Shown here: piece after piece, positions 51,871-60,496 of the stretch
Layout: each line of letters begins with the position of its first letter
Numbering within the stretch: position 1 is the first letter of the stretch
NCBI GenBank assembly: GCA_964385695.1
Contig: CAYLQA010000014.1
Span: 1 to 60,496, forward strand
Reading direction: 5' to 3'
DNA length: 60,496 nt
DNA from: CAYLQA01 sp964385695
Lineage (GTDB): Bacteria > Desulfobacterota > Desulfobulbia > Desulfobulbales > Desulfurivibrionaceae
The notes under the pieces: generated by a model
The model's input: only the letters and a program-made list of their open reading frames with translations
What the model was told of the DNA's origin: nothing
Database searches by the model: none
Made by a program: the position numbers and the translations under genes

Positions 51871-54525
51871 ATGTCAAAAAAACCAGCCACAAAGCCGCCA
51901 AAACTGACACCCATGATGCAGCAGTACCTTGAAATCAAGGCGCAGCATCAGGATGCCATTCTCTTTTACCGGTTGGGCGATTTTTACGAGATGTTCTTTG
52001 ACGATGCCGTGACCGCTTCCAAGGTCCTGGGCATCACCCTCACCTCCCGCAACGCCAAAAGCGATGAAAACAAGGTCCCCTTATGCGGAGTGCCTTATCA
52101 CGCCGCGCCTAATTACCTGGCCAAGTTGATTAAGGCCGGCTTTAAGGTGGCTGTCTGCGAACAGGTTGAGGACCCGAAAGAGGCCAAGGGCGTGGTCAAG
52201 CGCGAGGTGGTACGGGTAGTCACCCCCGGTCTGGTTACGGAAGAGCAACTCCTGGACGACAAGGAAAACCTCTACCTGGCCGCCATCTGTCACAAGAAAA
52301 AAACCTGGGGCCTGAGCCTGCTCGATCTTTCCACCGGCGAATTCCTGGTCAGCGAGCGCGATGATCTTTCCGGCCTGCTTGATGAACTTGGCCGCATGTC
52401 CCCTTCCGAGGTTTTGCTCGAGGGCAACGACTATGGCGAGGCAGACAAGGAGATCAGTGAACAACTCGGCCTCTATGTGCCCCATGGCTGCCTGACCCCG
52501 CGGCCCGCCTCAGCCTTTTATCCGGAAAACGCACGCCAGGCACTGCTTGATCATTTCCAGGTAGCCAACCTTGCCGGATTCGGCTGCGAGAATATGAAAG
52601 CCGGGGTGGCTGCGGCAGGCTGCCTGCTGCTCTATCTTGAGGAGACCCAGAAGACCGACCTTGACCATATCGAGCGGCTTACCCCCCTTGAGCTTGACAA
52701 CATCCTGATGATGGATGATGCCTCACGCCGCAACCTGGAGCTGACCCAGACCATTGTCGGCGGCAAACGGGAAGGCTCGCTCCTGGACACTTTAGACTGC
52801 ACCGAGACCCCCATGGGCGCACGGCTCTTAAAAAAGAGCCTGCTCCTGCCCCTGCAGGATGTAACCGAGATCAACCAGCGCCTGACCACGGTGGAAGAGC
52901 TGATGATGGGCCCCAGGCTCAGGCAGGAGATCCGCGAGGTGCTGGCCCTGGTCTATGACCTTGAACGCCTCAACAGCCGCATTGTTTTAGGCAGCGGCAA
53001 TGCCCGTGATCTCACGGCACTGAAAGTCTCCCTGGCCCAGTTACCCATACTCAAAGAAAAGCTTGCTGATTTTTCCGGCATTCTGGCAGCGCTACATAGG
53101 GATCTTGACCTGCTCTCCGACCTGCGCGATCTCATTTCCGGGAGCATCCGCGAGGATGCGCCCATCACCCTGCGCGAAGGCGGCCTCATTGCCGAGGGAT
53201 ATAATGAGGAACTTGACGAACTGGTTGCCATCCTGCGCGACGGCAAGGCCCTGATCCTCGGCCTTGAGGCCCAGGAGCGGGAACGCACCGGCATTGGCAA
53301 TCTCAAGGTCAAATACAACAAGGTCTTCGGTTACTTCTTAGAAGTAAGCAAGGCCCAGCTCAACAAGGTGCCCGAGGATTTTATCCGCAAGCAGACCCTG
53401 GTCAATGCCGAACGCTTTATCACCCCGGAGCTCAAAGAGTTTGAAAACAAGGTGAGCGGTGCCCAGGAGAGGCGCCTGGAGTTGGAATACCAGCTCTTTA
53501 ACGCAATCCGAGCCAAGGTAGCGGCTGAAAGCTCCCGTATACTCAAGGCGGCAGGCCAGATCGCCCAGATCGACTTTTTCACCTCCCTGGCCGAGGCGGC
53601 GCAAAAATACCATTACAGCAAGCCCGTGGTGAACAGCGGTGAAAGCATCATCATCAACGAAGGCCGCCATCCGGTGATCGAGCGCACCCTGCCGCCGGGC
53701 AAATTCGTGCCCAACGATATCCATCTCGACCAGGAAAACGAAGAGGTCTTGATCATCACCGGCCCCAACATGGCGGGAAAATCAACGGTACTGAGGCAGA
53801 CCGCGCTCATCACCCTCATGGCCCAGATGGGTTCCTTTGTCCCGGCCAAGGAGGCGACCGTCGGCGTGGTGGACCGCATCTTTACCCGGGTCGGGGCCAT
53901 GGATAATCTACGCCAGGCCCAATCCACCTTTATGGTGGAGATGAACGAGACCGCCAATATCCTGAACAATGCCACGGAAAAAAGCCTGGTCATTCTCGAT
54001 GAGATCGGCCGCGGCACCTCCACCTTTGACGGGCTCTCCATTGCCTGGGCCGTGGCCGAGGATCTGGTGACCAAAAACAACAAGGGTGTCAAAACCATCT
54101 TTGCCACCCATTACCATGAGCTGACCGAGCTTGCCGCCACCCACCAGCGGGTGAAAAACTACAATATCGCCGTGCGCGAATGGAACGACTCCATCATCTT
54201 TTTGCACAAGCTCATGCCCGGCGGCACCAACCGCAGTTACGGCATCCAGGTCGCAGCCTTGGCTGGGGTCCCGGCCCGAGTGGTTGCCAGAGCCAAAGAG
54301 TTGTTGCATAATATTGAGCAGGGTGAGTTCAACCGTAAGGGTGAGCCGCGCATTGCCACCTCCAAATCCCAAGGCAAAGCACCCCAGCCCAGCCAACTGA
54401 GACTCTTTGGCGGCACATCGCACCGAGCACTGGAACGGCTGGTTGAAATCAACCCGGACGAACTCACGCCCCGTGAGGCCCTGGATCTGTTGTATGAGTT
54501 AAAAAAATTGAGTGAAGATGAGTAG
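51871..54525 (+). CDS. mutS: DNA mismatch repair protein
   Basis: 884 residues from ATG 51871; an upstream in-frame GTG is inside the inverted repeat and is rejected. Mismatch-binding motif FYEMF near the N-terminus (residues ~36-40), core and clamp domains, and ATPase Walker A GPNMAGKST (631-639) followed by VILDEIGRGTSTFDG-type Walker B and signature. It detects mismatches and starts repair with MutL. The C-terminal region has the short dimerisation tail. Its last codons overlap the amidase gene start (ATG 54518). Confidence 0.97.
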   Translation: MSKKPATKPPKLTPMMQQYLEIKAQHQDAILFYRLGDFYEMFFDDAVTASKVLGITLTSRNAKSDENKVPLCGVPYHAAPNYLAKLIKAGFKVAVCEQVEDPKEAKGVVKREVVRVVTPGLVTEEQLLDDKENLYLAAICHKKKTWGLSLLDLSTGEFLVSERDDLSGLLDELGRMSPSEVLLEGNDYGEADKEISEQLGLYVPHGCLTPRPASAFYPENARQALLDHFQVANLAGFGCENMKAGVAAAGCLLLYLEETQKTDLDHIERLTPLELDNILMMDDASRRNLELTQTIVGGKREGSLLDTLDCTETPMGARLLKKSLLLPLQDVTEINQRLTTVEELMMGPRLRQEIREVLALVYDLERLNSRIVLGSGNARDLTALKVSLAQLPILKEKLADFSGILAALHRDLDLLSDLRDLISGSIREDAPITLREGGLIAEGYNEELDELVAILRDGKALILGLEAQERERTGIGNLKVKYNKVFGYFLEVSKAQLNKVPEDFIRKQTLVNAERFITPELKEFENKVSGAQERRLELEYQLFNAIRAKVAAESSRILKAAGQIAQIDFFTSLAEAAQKYHYSKPVVNSGESIIINEGRHPVIERTLPPGKFVPNDIHLDQENEEVLIITGPNMAGKSTVLRQTALITLMAQMGSFVPAKEATVGVVDRIFTRVGAMDNLRQAQSTFMVEMNETANILNNATEKSLVILDEIGRGTSTFDGLSIAWAVAEDLVTKNNKGVKTIFATHYHELTELAATHQRVKNYNIAVREWNDSIIFLHKLMPGGTNRSYGIQVAALAGVPARVVARAKELLHNIEQGEFNRKGEPRIATSKSQGKAPQPSQLRLFGGTSHRALERLVEINPDELTPREALDLLYELKKLSEDE

Positions 54526-56404
54526 TTTTTTCTGTAAATCATTCCATTCTTGGAAAAGCTCTGTAGGAGCCGCTTTAGCGGCGATTATCGCGCCTGAAGG
54601 CGCTCCTACAGGTGTAGAACAAGCTAGAGAAGATACAACAGGTTCTTCTGGAAACGGAACAAAGACACGGCTGTGTAGCGTAACCTTCCTTGTCGCCCTC
54701 CTGCTCACCTTCTTCATCCTGCCCGGCAATCTTTCCGCCAAGCAGTACCCGCAAAATTACATCGCCAAACAGTACCGCCAGGCCAAGGCGTATTACCAGA
54801 ACCTGATCAGCACCAAACGCGGCCAGGATAGGCGCAACTGGCTCACCTGCGTCAAGGGCTTTCGCAAACTCTATAAGGCGTATCCCCGTCATGAGGTGGC
54901 TCCACGCAGCCTGTTCATGCTGGGCAAGATCTACCACGACATGTACTCCCGCAGCAAAAACCCGCTGGATCTGGGCGAAGCCATCGCCTACTACGAGGAC
55001 GTGGCAACCCTGTACGCCAAACACCGACTGGCCGACGATGCCCTCTTTAGCATCGGCCATATCTACCTTGCCGATAAAAAAGAGGATAAAAAGGCGGCCC
55101 GGACCTTTGCCAGAATCATTGCCCTCTACCCCAAAGGCGACATGGCCCATAGCGCCACCGCCCAACTGGAACGCCTCCGTGGCGAGCCCATGGCTGTCGC
55201 TTCCCCCGCGCCCAAGCAGACCGTAAAACGCTTGCTGAGCATTGAGCCGCGCATGGTCAAGCGCAGACCGAGAATCCACGGCAAAAGCAGCGCAAGCAGC
55301 ACAGAAAGGGCCACCATGCTGCCCATCCGCTACTGGTCGAGCAGCCGCTATACCCGGGTGGTGATGGAGACCAACACCCCGGTCAAGTTCAAACATAAAA
55401 CCCTGGGCGAGGATAAAAAACGGCCGCGGCGCCTGTACATCGATCTGCTCAACTGCGGGGTCAGCGGCGATGCGGAAAAAACCGTACCCATCCAGGACGG
55501 CCTTTTAAAACAGGTGCGCAATGCCCAGTTCACCCCGGAAACCGTGCGGGTGGTGCTTGATACGCAAAAAAACATCTCCGACTACAAGATCTTCAGCCTG
55601 GAAAATCCCTTCCGCGTGGTGGTGGATGTGATGAGCAGCAGCAAAAACGGGCAGAACGGGCCGAGCAAGGAAGCACTCTCCCTGGTGCGCCAGCTGGGCC
55701 TGGGTGTGGGAAAAATCGTGATCGACCCCGGCCACGGCGGCAAAGACCCGGGCACCACCAGCAAAAGCGGACTCAAAGAAAAAGATATTGTTCTGAAGGT
55801 GGCGAAAAAGATGGCCAAACGCTTACGCGAAAACCTCAATTGCGAGGTGGTGCTTACTAGAAATAGTGATGTGTTTATCCCCCTGGAAGAACGCACCGCC
55901 ATTGCCAACTCAAAGGAGGGCGATCTCTTTATCTCCGTACATGTCAATGCCGCTCCTACCAGCAAGGCCAAAGGCATTGAGACCTATGTGCTGGATCTTG
56001 CCACCAACAAGGATGCCATGCGCGTTGCCGCTTTGGAGAACGCCACCTCGGCCAGACAACTCAGTGACCTGCAGTCCATCCTCATGGACCTGATGAACAA
56101 TACGAAGATCAAAGAGTCGCTCAAGTTGGCCGAACTGGTTCAGGATAATATGGTAAACGGCCTGGCCAGGAAGTATAAAACCGTGAAAAATCTCGGGGTA
56201 AAAAAGGCTCCCTTTGTTGTGCTGATCGGAGCCCAGATGCCGGCAATCCTTACCGAAATTGCCTTTATCAGTAATCCGGAAGAGGAAAAACGCCTCAGAA
56301 GCGAGGCCTATCTCAACCAGGTTGCCGACCACATTGCCACCGGTGTTGCCGGTTACGTGGAGACCATGAGCCTGGCCATGAATCTTGCCCCCAGCTCCCG
56401 CTAG
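54518..56404 (+). CDS. N-acetylmuramoyl-L-alanine amidase with AMIN domain, long N-terminus
   Basis: 628 residues from ATG 54518, which overlaps the mutS stop by eight bases. Amidase_3 core at ~385-630: zinc motifs VIDPGHGGKD, ISVHVNA and LTEIAFISN are complete. Before it are TPR-like repeats (~80-190) and an AMIN-like domain (~260-365). A signal peptide (TFLVALLLTFFILPGNLSA) lies at ~55-75, unusually far from the start, because the preceding codons translate a REPIN repeat (54561-54611). The true start may be CTG 54671, beyond the repeat. The enzyme cuts peptidoglycan to split daughter cells. Confidence 0.88.
   Translation: MSSFFCKSFHSWKSSVGAALAAIIAPEGAPTGVEQAREDTTGSSGNGTKTRLCSVTFLVALLLTFFILPGNLSAKQYPQNYIAKQYRQAKAYYQNLISTKRGQDRRNWLTCVKGFRKLYKAYPRHEVAPRSLFMLGKIYHDMYSRSKNPLDLGEAIAYYEDVATLYAKHRLADDALFSIGHIYLADKKEDKKAARTFARIIALYPKGDMAHSATAQLERLRGEPMAVASPAPKQTVKRLLSIEPRMVKRRPRIHGKSSASSTERATMLPIRYWSSSRYTRVVMETNTPVKFKHKTLGEDKKRPRRLYIDLLNCGVSGDAEKTVPIQDGLLKQVRNAQFTPETVRVVLDTQKNISDYKIFSLENPFRVVVDVMSSSKNGQNGPSKEALSLVRQLGLGVGKIVIDPGHGGKDPGTTSKSGLKEKDIVLKVAKKMAKRLRENLNCEVVLTRNSDVFIPLEERTAIANSKEGDLFISVHVNAAPTSKAKGIETYVLDLATNKDAMRVAALENATSARQLSDLQSILMDLMNNTKIKESLKLAELVQDNMVNGLARKYKTVKNLGVKKAPFVVLIGAQMPAILTEIAFISNPEEEKRLRSEAYLNQVADHIATGVAGYVETMSLAMNLAPSSR
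54561..54611. repeat. REPIN-type repeat, copy 2, inside the amidase N-terminus
   Basis: Left unit GTAGGA head with hairpin GCCGCT-TT-AGCGGC; right unit with hairpin GCGCCT-GA-AGGCGC and GTAGGA head in reverse. The two hairpins differ in sequence but each pairs perfectly, which is the sign of separate REP subtypes. It is read through in frame as SVGAALAAIIAPEGAPTG. Confidence 0.85.
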
Positions 56405-56481
56405 ACTTGACAGGAGTCAGGGGAGCATGGTTAATGGGAAATCAAATACTTAAGCCCGATAAACCAACATATACCTATGCT

Positions 56482-57573
56482 ATGAAAACCATCGATTCCA
56501 TTCCCATTGATAAAGAGGCCATCGAGAAGCTGGCGGCTCATGCCACACCGGCCATGCCCATCCTCGGTGCTGAAAAAGAAAAACTGATCAAACGCATCAA
56601 GGAACTCTTAATAGAAAAGAACGCTGTCCTTGTTGCCCATTACTATACGGACGAGGATCTACAGATCCTGGCCGATGAAACCGGCGGCTGCGTCTCCGAC
56701 TCTTTGGAGATGGCGCGTTTCGGTCACGATCACCCGGCCGAAACCGTTGTTGTTGCCGGGGTCCGCTTCATGGGTGAGACCGCAAAAATCCTTAACCCGG
56801 AAAAGCGCATCCTCATGCCCGATCTTGGGGCCGAATGCTCGCTGGACCTCAGCTGTCCTGCCGATGTATTCACCAAATTTTGCGATGCCCACCCGGACCG
56901 CACGGTTGTTGTTTACGCCAACACCAGCGCAGAGGTGAAGGCCCGAGCCGATTGGGTTGTCACCTCAAGTATCGGTACCAAGGTCGTCGCGCATCTGCAC
57001 AGTCTGGGCGAAAAGATCCTCTGGGCTCCGGACCGCTATCTGGGCGGCTATATCCAAAAGGTGACCGGGGCGGATATGCTCCTCTGGCCCGGCTACTGCA
57101 TTGTCCATGACGCATTCCGGGCCGACGAACTTGAGGCCCTGCGCAAAAAACACCCGGAAGCAGGCGTGCTGGTCCACCCGGAATCCCCCATGGAAGTGAT
57201 CAACCAGGCGGACGTGGTCGGCTCGACCACCCAGCTTATCAAGGCGGTCACCGAGATGGACAATAAGCTTTTTATCGTTGCCACGGACCATGGCATCTTC
57301 CACAAGATGAAAGAGGTTGCGCCAAACAAACGTTTTATCGAAGCGCCCATGGGCGGCACCGGCGCCTCTTGCATAAGCTGCGCCCACTGCCCATGGATGG
57401 GCATGAACGGCCTGGTCAATCTCGCCTACACCCTTGAAACCGGAGAAAACGAGATACACGTCGATCCGGCCGTGGGCAAACAGGCCATGGTCTCGCTCAA
57501 GCGCATGCTTGATTTTGCCGATCAGCTCAAGATGAAGGCCACCGGCAAAGCCAATATTATTTCACCCGCCTAA
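56482..57573 (+). CDS. nadA: Quinolinate synthase
   Basis: 363 residues from ATG 56482; an alternative ATG 48 bases upstream (56434) is possible. It makes quinolinate from iminoaspartate and dihydroxyacetone phosphate for NAD. The three cluster cysteines of the [4Fe-4S] centre are in GAECSLD, WPGYCIVH and CISCAHCPWM. Further motifs: AHYYTDEDLQILAD, YANTSAEVKARADWVVTSS, and HPESPMEVI. No nadB/nadC lie here. A clean terminator follows. Confidence 0.94.
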   Translation: MKTIDSIPIDKEAIEKLAAHATPAMPILGAEKEKLIKRIKELLIEKNAVLVAHYYTDEDLQILADETGGCVSDSLEMARFGHDHPAETVVVAGVRFMGETAKILNPEKRILMPDLGAECSLDLSCPADVFTKFCDAHPDRTVVVYANTSAEVKARADWVVTSSIGTKVVAHLHSLGEKILWAPDRYLGGYIQKVTGADMLLWPGYCIVHDAFRADELEALRKKHPEAGVLVHPESPMEVINQADVVGSTTQLIKAVTEMDNKLFIVATDHGIFHKMKEVAPNKRFIEAPMGGTGASCISCAHCPWMGMNGLVNLAYTLETGENEIHVDPAVGKQAMVSLKRMLDFADQLKMKATGKANIISPA

Positions 57574-57576
57574 TGA

Positions 57577-57613
57577 AAAAGGGCGAGTTGCCATTACAGC
57601 CACTCGCCCTTTT
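57577..57613. terminator. Terminator after nadA
   Basis: AAAAGGGCGAGT and ACTCGCCCTTTT pair; T runs appear on both strands, so it can also end the convergent HD-GYP gene. Confidence 0.9.
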
Positions 57614-57635
57614 ATTTTCAATATTTGCCTTACTT

Positions 57636-58688
57636 TTATTTATACAACGTATCCTCATCGGCGTATTGTTCCTTAATCCGTAAAAACTCCTCCTCCTGAC
57701 GCAAAAAGGCTTCCACCACAACAGGGTCGAACTGTTTGCCCTTATGCCGAATAATCTCATCCTTGGCTTCCCAATGGGTCAGGCCCGGATGATAGCTGCG
57801 TTTACTGGTCATCGCGTCATAGGCATCGGCCAGGGAGACTATCCTGGCACAAATGGGCGTCTCCTTACCGGCGAGACCGAATGGATAGCCATTGCCATCC
57901 CAACGCTCATGGTGCAGCATGGCAATCTCATGGGCCAAAAACAGATACTCTGACTCTGTCTCGGAGTGCACCTCTTTAATCAGATTTCCGCCGATCTGGG
58001 CATGACTCTGGAGACAGTTCACCTCTGGGGAGGTAAGTTTTTCTTCCTTATGCAGCAGTTCTACGGAAATGCCGACCTTACCCAGATCATGGAGCGGGCT
58101 GACCCTGGCAATCTCCTCGGCCACGGCATTGGTCAGCCCCAGTTCCGGGTGATTTTTGACAAGGTCACGGGCAATGAGCCGAGAGAAGTGATAGATCCGA
58201 TCCAGGTGGCTGCCGGTTTCCTTGCTCTGCAGTGCGGCGAGTTTGGTCAGAAAAAAAACCAACTCCTCAAATTTTTCAATACGGAGCTTGCGCACCCCAC
58301 CTTCAAGCCGCAGTCGTAACTCCACCGGCCGCACCGGCTTGGTCAGGTAATCGTCCGCCCCCAAAGAAAGCGCCTGAATCAGAGACTCCTCGTTATCTCG
58401 GTGAGTCTGCACGATGATGTAGGTATAGTGCAGCTCGGTTTCACGAATTTTTTTGATCAAGCCAAAACCATCCAATTCCGGCATCATCAGATCGGTAATG
58501 ACCAGGCGGATATCGGGGTCATTGCTAAAGACGGCAAAGGCCTCTGCACCGTTTTCCGCCTCAATAATCTCATAGGAGGTCGTACTCAGGTGTTTTTTGA
58601 GTAAAGCGCGCTGGGTCGGTTCATCGTCGACAATGAGAACCTTGGTCAGGGTGGAAGCCATCCGGCGGCATACGCTATCTTGCGACAT
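57636..58688 (-). CDS. Response regulator with HD-GYP phosphodiesterase domain
   Basis: 350 residues from ATG 58688 (other starts are TTG 58709 and ATG 58661). Receiver domain at ~15-130 with LITDLMMPELDG (phospho-Asp) and the conserved KPV; the HD-GYP domain follows with HDLGKVGI, HHERWDGNGYPFGL, and the HD pair. HD-GYP proteins break down c-di-GMP to GMP in two steps. It is the only apparently intact c-di-GMP enzyme in the window. No histidine kinase is adjacent. Confidence 0.93.
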   Translation of the reverse strand: MSQDSVCRRMASTLTKVLIVDDEPTQRALLKKHLSTTSYEIIEAENGAEAFAVFSNDPDIRLVITDLMMPELDGFGLIKKIRETELHYTYIIVQTHRDNEESLIQALSLGADDYLTKPVRPVELRLRLEGGVRKLRIEKFEELVFFLTKLAALQSKETGSHLDRIYHFSRLIARDLVKNHPELGLTNAVAEEIARVSPLHDLGKVGISVELLHKEEKLTSPEVNCLQSHAQIGGNLIKEVHSETESEYLFLAHEIAMLHHERWDGNGYPFGLAGKETPICARIVSLADAYDAMTSKRSYHPGLTHWEAKDEIIRHKGKQFDPVVVEAFLRQEEEFLRIKEQYADEDTLYK

Positions 58689-58804
58689 AATTACATTCAA
58701 CCTTGGCAAAAAAAATGATGATCAGCTCTAGCCAACCTATATAATACGCAAATTTTCCACAAAAAATCAAAGAATTACATCATTCCCCCCGACCTTCCCC
58801 CCCT

Positions 58805-59800
58805 TTAATCGACCAGAGCTGCCCCCCTTTGGAATTTACTGCGATACTCGCTGGGCCGAAGCCCGGTGTGCTTAACAAAGACCTTACGAAAAAAACTGCT
58901 GTCCTCATAGCCCACCTGATAGCTGATCTCGTCAAAATTTTTCGATTCACTCTCCAGGATGGACTTTGCCTTTTCCACTCGAACCCGCTGCAGATAGGCA
59001 AGGGGGGTGTCACCCGTAGCCGTTTTAAAGCGCCGCTCCAGGGTACGGCGACCCATACCGCTTTTTTGGGCAACCTTGTCCAGATCGATACTCTCCTGAA
59101 AGCTCTTTTCAAAAAAATGCTGGCAATGCAGAACCGCCTCATCGCTGTGGTTGCGCTGAAAACGAAAGGGGGTATAGGGTTGCTGGGTATTATCGCGGGC
59201 TATATCATGGGCCAGTGACTTTGCGCACTCCACGCCCAGACGATGGCCGTAATATTTTTCCACCAGGTACATGGCAAGATCAATACAACTGCTCATGCCC
59301 CCGGAGCAAAAGATATCGCCGCTGTCGGTGATGAGTTTTTCCGGCTTGAGCATTACCTCCGGGTACAGTTGCCGAAACTCCTCTGCCACAGCCCAATGTG
59401 TGGTTGCCTCTTTACCGTTGAGCAGGCCAGTCCGGGCGAGGACAAATGAACCGGTACAGATGCCGGCCAAGTGCGCTCCCTGACTATACTGTTTACAAAG
59501 CCAGGGAACGACTGCCCCTCCTATACCGGCCAGGGTATTTTCAATATTAAAAAGCGCCCCCACAACAACGAGATCGCTTTTCTTTACATCGGTCATGGAA
59601 CGGTGCGGATGAATGGGAAACCCATTGTTGCAGATAATCGGCGCACCATCCGGAGTGACGACTTCCACCTCAAAAAGTTTCGCGATGTCCAGTCCATGGA
59701 CCTTGTTCCAGAGCACTCCGGCCAGGGAAAAAACATCCATTGGCCCGGTTAGCGTTGTTGCTGAGCCCCCTTCCAGGGCCACTATCGTGACATGTTTCAT
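58805..59800 (-). CDS. GlxA-type AraC-family transcriptional regulator
   Basis: 331 residues. A DJ-1/PfpI-like domain (residues ~1-190) with nucleophile-elbow Cys in AGICTGSFVLA region, then AraC HTH (~225-325): SIDLDKVAQKSGMGRRTLERRFK and DEISYQVGYEDSSFFRKVFVKHTGLRPSEYR. Such regulators sense amines or sugars through the amidase-like domain without catalysis. A large palindrome lies between it and the divergent cytochrome gene, a natural operator site. GGGGGAAG precedes the ATG. Confidence 0.92.
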   Translation of the reverse strand: MKHVTIVALEGGSATTLTGPMDVFSLAGVLWNKVHGLDIAKLFEVEVVTPDGAPIICNNGFPIHPHRSMTDVKKSDLVVVGALFNIENTLAGIGGAVVPWLCKQYSQGAHLAGICTGSFVLARTGLLNGKEATTHWAVAEEFRQLYPEVMLKPEKLITDSGDIFCSGGMSSCIDLAMYLVEKYYGHRLGVECAKSLAHDIARDNTQQPYTPFRFQRNHSDEAVLHCQHFFEKSFQESIDLDKVAQKSGMGRRTLERRFKTATGDTPLAYLQRVRVEKAKSILESESKNFDEISYQVGYEDSSFFRKVFVKHTGLRPSEYRSKFQRGAALVD

Positions 59801-59816
59801 CTTCCCCCCTAATCAG

Positions 59817-59870
59817 TAATGATGAAGACTGCAAAAAGATCCTCTCTTTTTTCTACAGTCTTCATCATTA
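59817..59870. promoter_or_regulatory. Long palindrome between glxA-like gene and cytochrome gene
   Basis: TAATGATGAAGACTG (59817-59831) and CAGTCTTCATCATTA (59856-59870) are perfect complements with a 24-base spacer containing AAAAAGA/TCTTTTTT. It lies 17 bp before the GlxA-like gene, where a regulator or hairpin could act on the divergent pair. Confidence 0.7.
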
Positions 59871-59990
59871 CAGCACAAGAAGATGACGAAATCCACCTGA
59901 AGATTGTCGTTTTCGCCTCTGTTTCCTTTCCTGCTCTGCCTTTACAGTAAAAGAACATTAAGAAATCATTGTTTTTAAGGAGGGTACGGT

Positions 59991-60404
59991 ATGACACGGA
60001 CAGGAAAAACCTATGCGGCAATTTTTACTTTTTGTTCATTGGCTATCACCGGGGTGATGATAAAAAATAGCGTTGCCGCTGAGCTCAAAAGATATGACGA
60101 GGGCACACAAAGCTGCAGAATTTTAAGATTTGAAAGCTCATTGTTTGGCAAAGGGCAAAAACTCTTTAATCAACGCTGCAAGAGCTGCCACACCCGTAAA
60201 AATGACCAAAACGCCAGCTTTATACACACAGAAACCCTGCCCCCAAACGGCTGGAACCGCGTTTTTTATAAAAAAAATACAGAATGTGCGAAAAGTGGGG
60301 AATGGAAAGGGTTGAGCAAAGAAGACCAGCTTCTGCTCAACGACTATCTTTGGCGTTACGGCGCAAATACTTATGACCCATATGATGCGGAAAGGTGTGG
60401 TTGA
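59991..60404 (+). CDS. Small secreted c-type cytochrome
   Basis: 137 residues with a signal peptide (residues 1-30). The haem motif is CKSCH (C63, C66, H67) preceded by GQKLFNQRC; no methionine follows clearly as sixth ligand, since the tail KNTECAKSGEWKGLSKEDQLLLNDYLWRYG has none, so the other axial ligand is unknown. It resembles monohaem class I cytochromes shuttling electrons in the periplasm. GGAGG lies before the ATG. A hairpin follows the gene. Confidence 0.85.
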   Translation: MTRTGKTYAAIFTFCSLAITGVMIKNSVAAELKRYDEGTQSCRILRFESSLFGKGQKLFNQRCKSCHTRKNDQNASFIHTETLPPNGWNRVFYKKNTECAKSGEWKGLSKEDQLLLNDYLWRYGANTYDPYDAERCG

Positions 60405-60415
60405 TAAAATAAACT

Positions 60416-60433
60416 GCTCCCGGGTCCGGGAGC
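60416..60433 (+). terminator. Hairpin after the cytochrome gene
   Basis: GCTCCCGG, GT, CCGGGAGC is a perfect hairpin. An AAGGCAATAAAAAAAGG tail rather than a T run follows, so it is a weak or factor-dependent terminator. Confidence 0.55.
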
Positions 60434-60496
60434 AAGGCAATAAAAAAAGGTTCATCGTCGATGTCCGGGAAAAGCAGCTTTTATTTTCAGGAAGAA

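Overview
The window looks like a chromosome segment of a Gram-negative, motile or twitching bacterium of the Desulfobacterota, most like Desulfobulbales. This rests on gene content and order: a sigma-54 promoter in front of a type IV pilin followed by an ABC transporter, a long single-chain PurL, holB/ricT/metG, an FlhG-like ATPase with YggT and DivIVA, HD-GYP, DUF2905, DUF1622 and a cereblon-like (CULT) protein. It is an inference; no rRNA, tRNA or sulfate-respiration gene lies here to confirm it. No CRISPR array, prophage or complete insertion sequence was seen.

Layout. 1-7.6 kb: two tandem, AT-rich GT-C-like membrane proteins, then pilA under a sigma-54 promoter, then a PilH/PilI-like ABC transporter with a third membrane-anchored gene. 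7.6-29.8 kb: mostly housekeeping genes (YhaM-like nuclease, CDP-alcohol transferase, UMF1 transporter, purL, holB, pyk, ricT, metG, degenerate GGDEF protein with FlhG-like ATPase, yggT, divIVA, yjbQ, M28 peptidase, cereblon-like protein, phosphodiesterase, HIT protein, M23-like protein). 29.8-36.1 kb: an accessory stretch with a Fic-HTH protein behind its own repeat operator, a yefM-yoeB toxin-antitoxin pair, a zone of gene remnants, DUF1622, cupin and DUF454 genes, and a reverse operon of cupredoxin, membrane protein and J-domain protein. 36.1-41.5 kb: a signalling unit in which a PAS/sigma-54 activator gene is followed by twin palindromes, a sigma-54 promoter, a receiver protein, a chemoreceptor and CheW. 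41.5-51.8 kb: metabolic and nucleic-acid genes (metal-less amidohydrolase, gph, histidine kinase, kinase-like protein, racemase, RNase H, VF530, HNH nuclease, flavoprotein, DsrE-like, coiled-coil, MOSC). 51.8-60.5 kb: mutS, N-acetylmuramoyl-L-alanine amidase, nadA, an HD-GYP response regulator, a GlxA-type regulator and a divergent cytochrome c.

The most unusual points are: a 114-bp hairpin element inserted in frame in yjbQ; a bacterial cereblon-like protein with an intact tri-tryptophan pocket; a Fic-HTH gene whose start codon abuts the last of four operator-like repeats; the complete activator-to-target sigma-54 chemosensory circuit; two REPIN-type inverted repeats, one translated into the head of the amidase; and several enzyme-like proteins that have lost catalytic residues (amidohydrolase, M23, GGDEF).

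Limits: all functional calls come from motif recognition by eye. Coordinates of starts follow ribosome-binding sites and family length where these could be judged.
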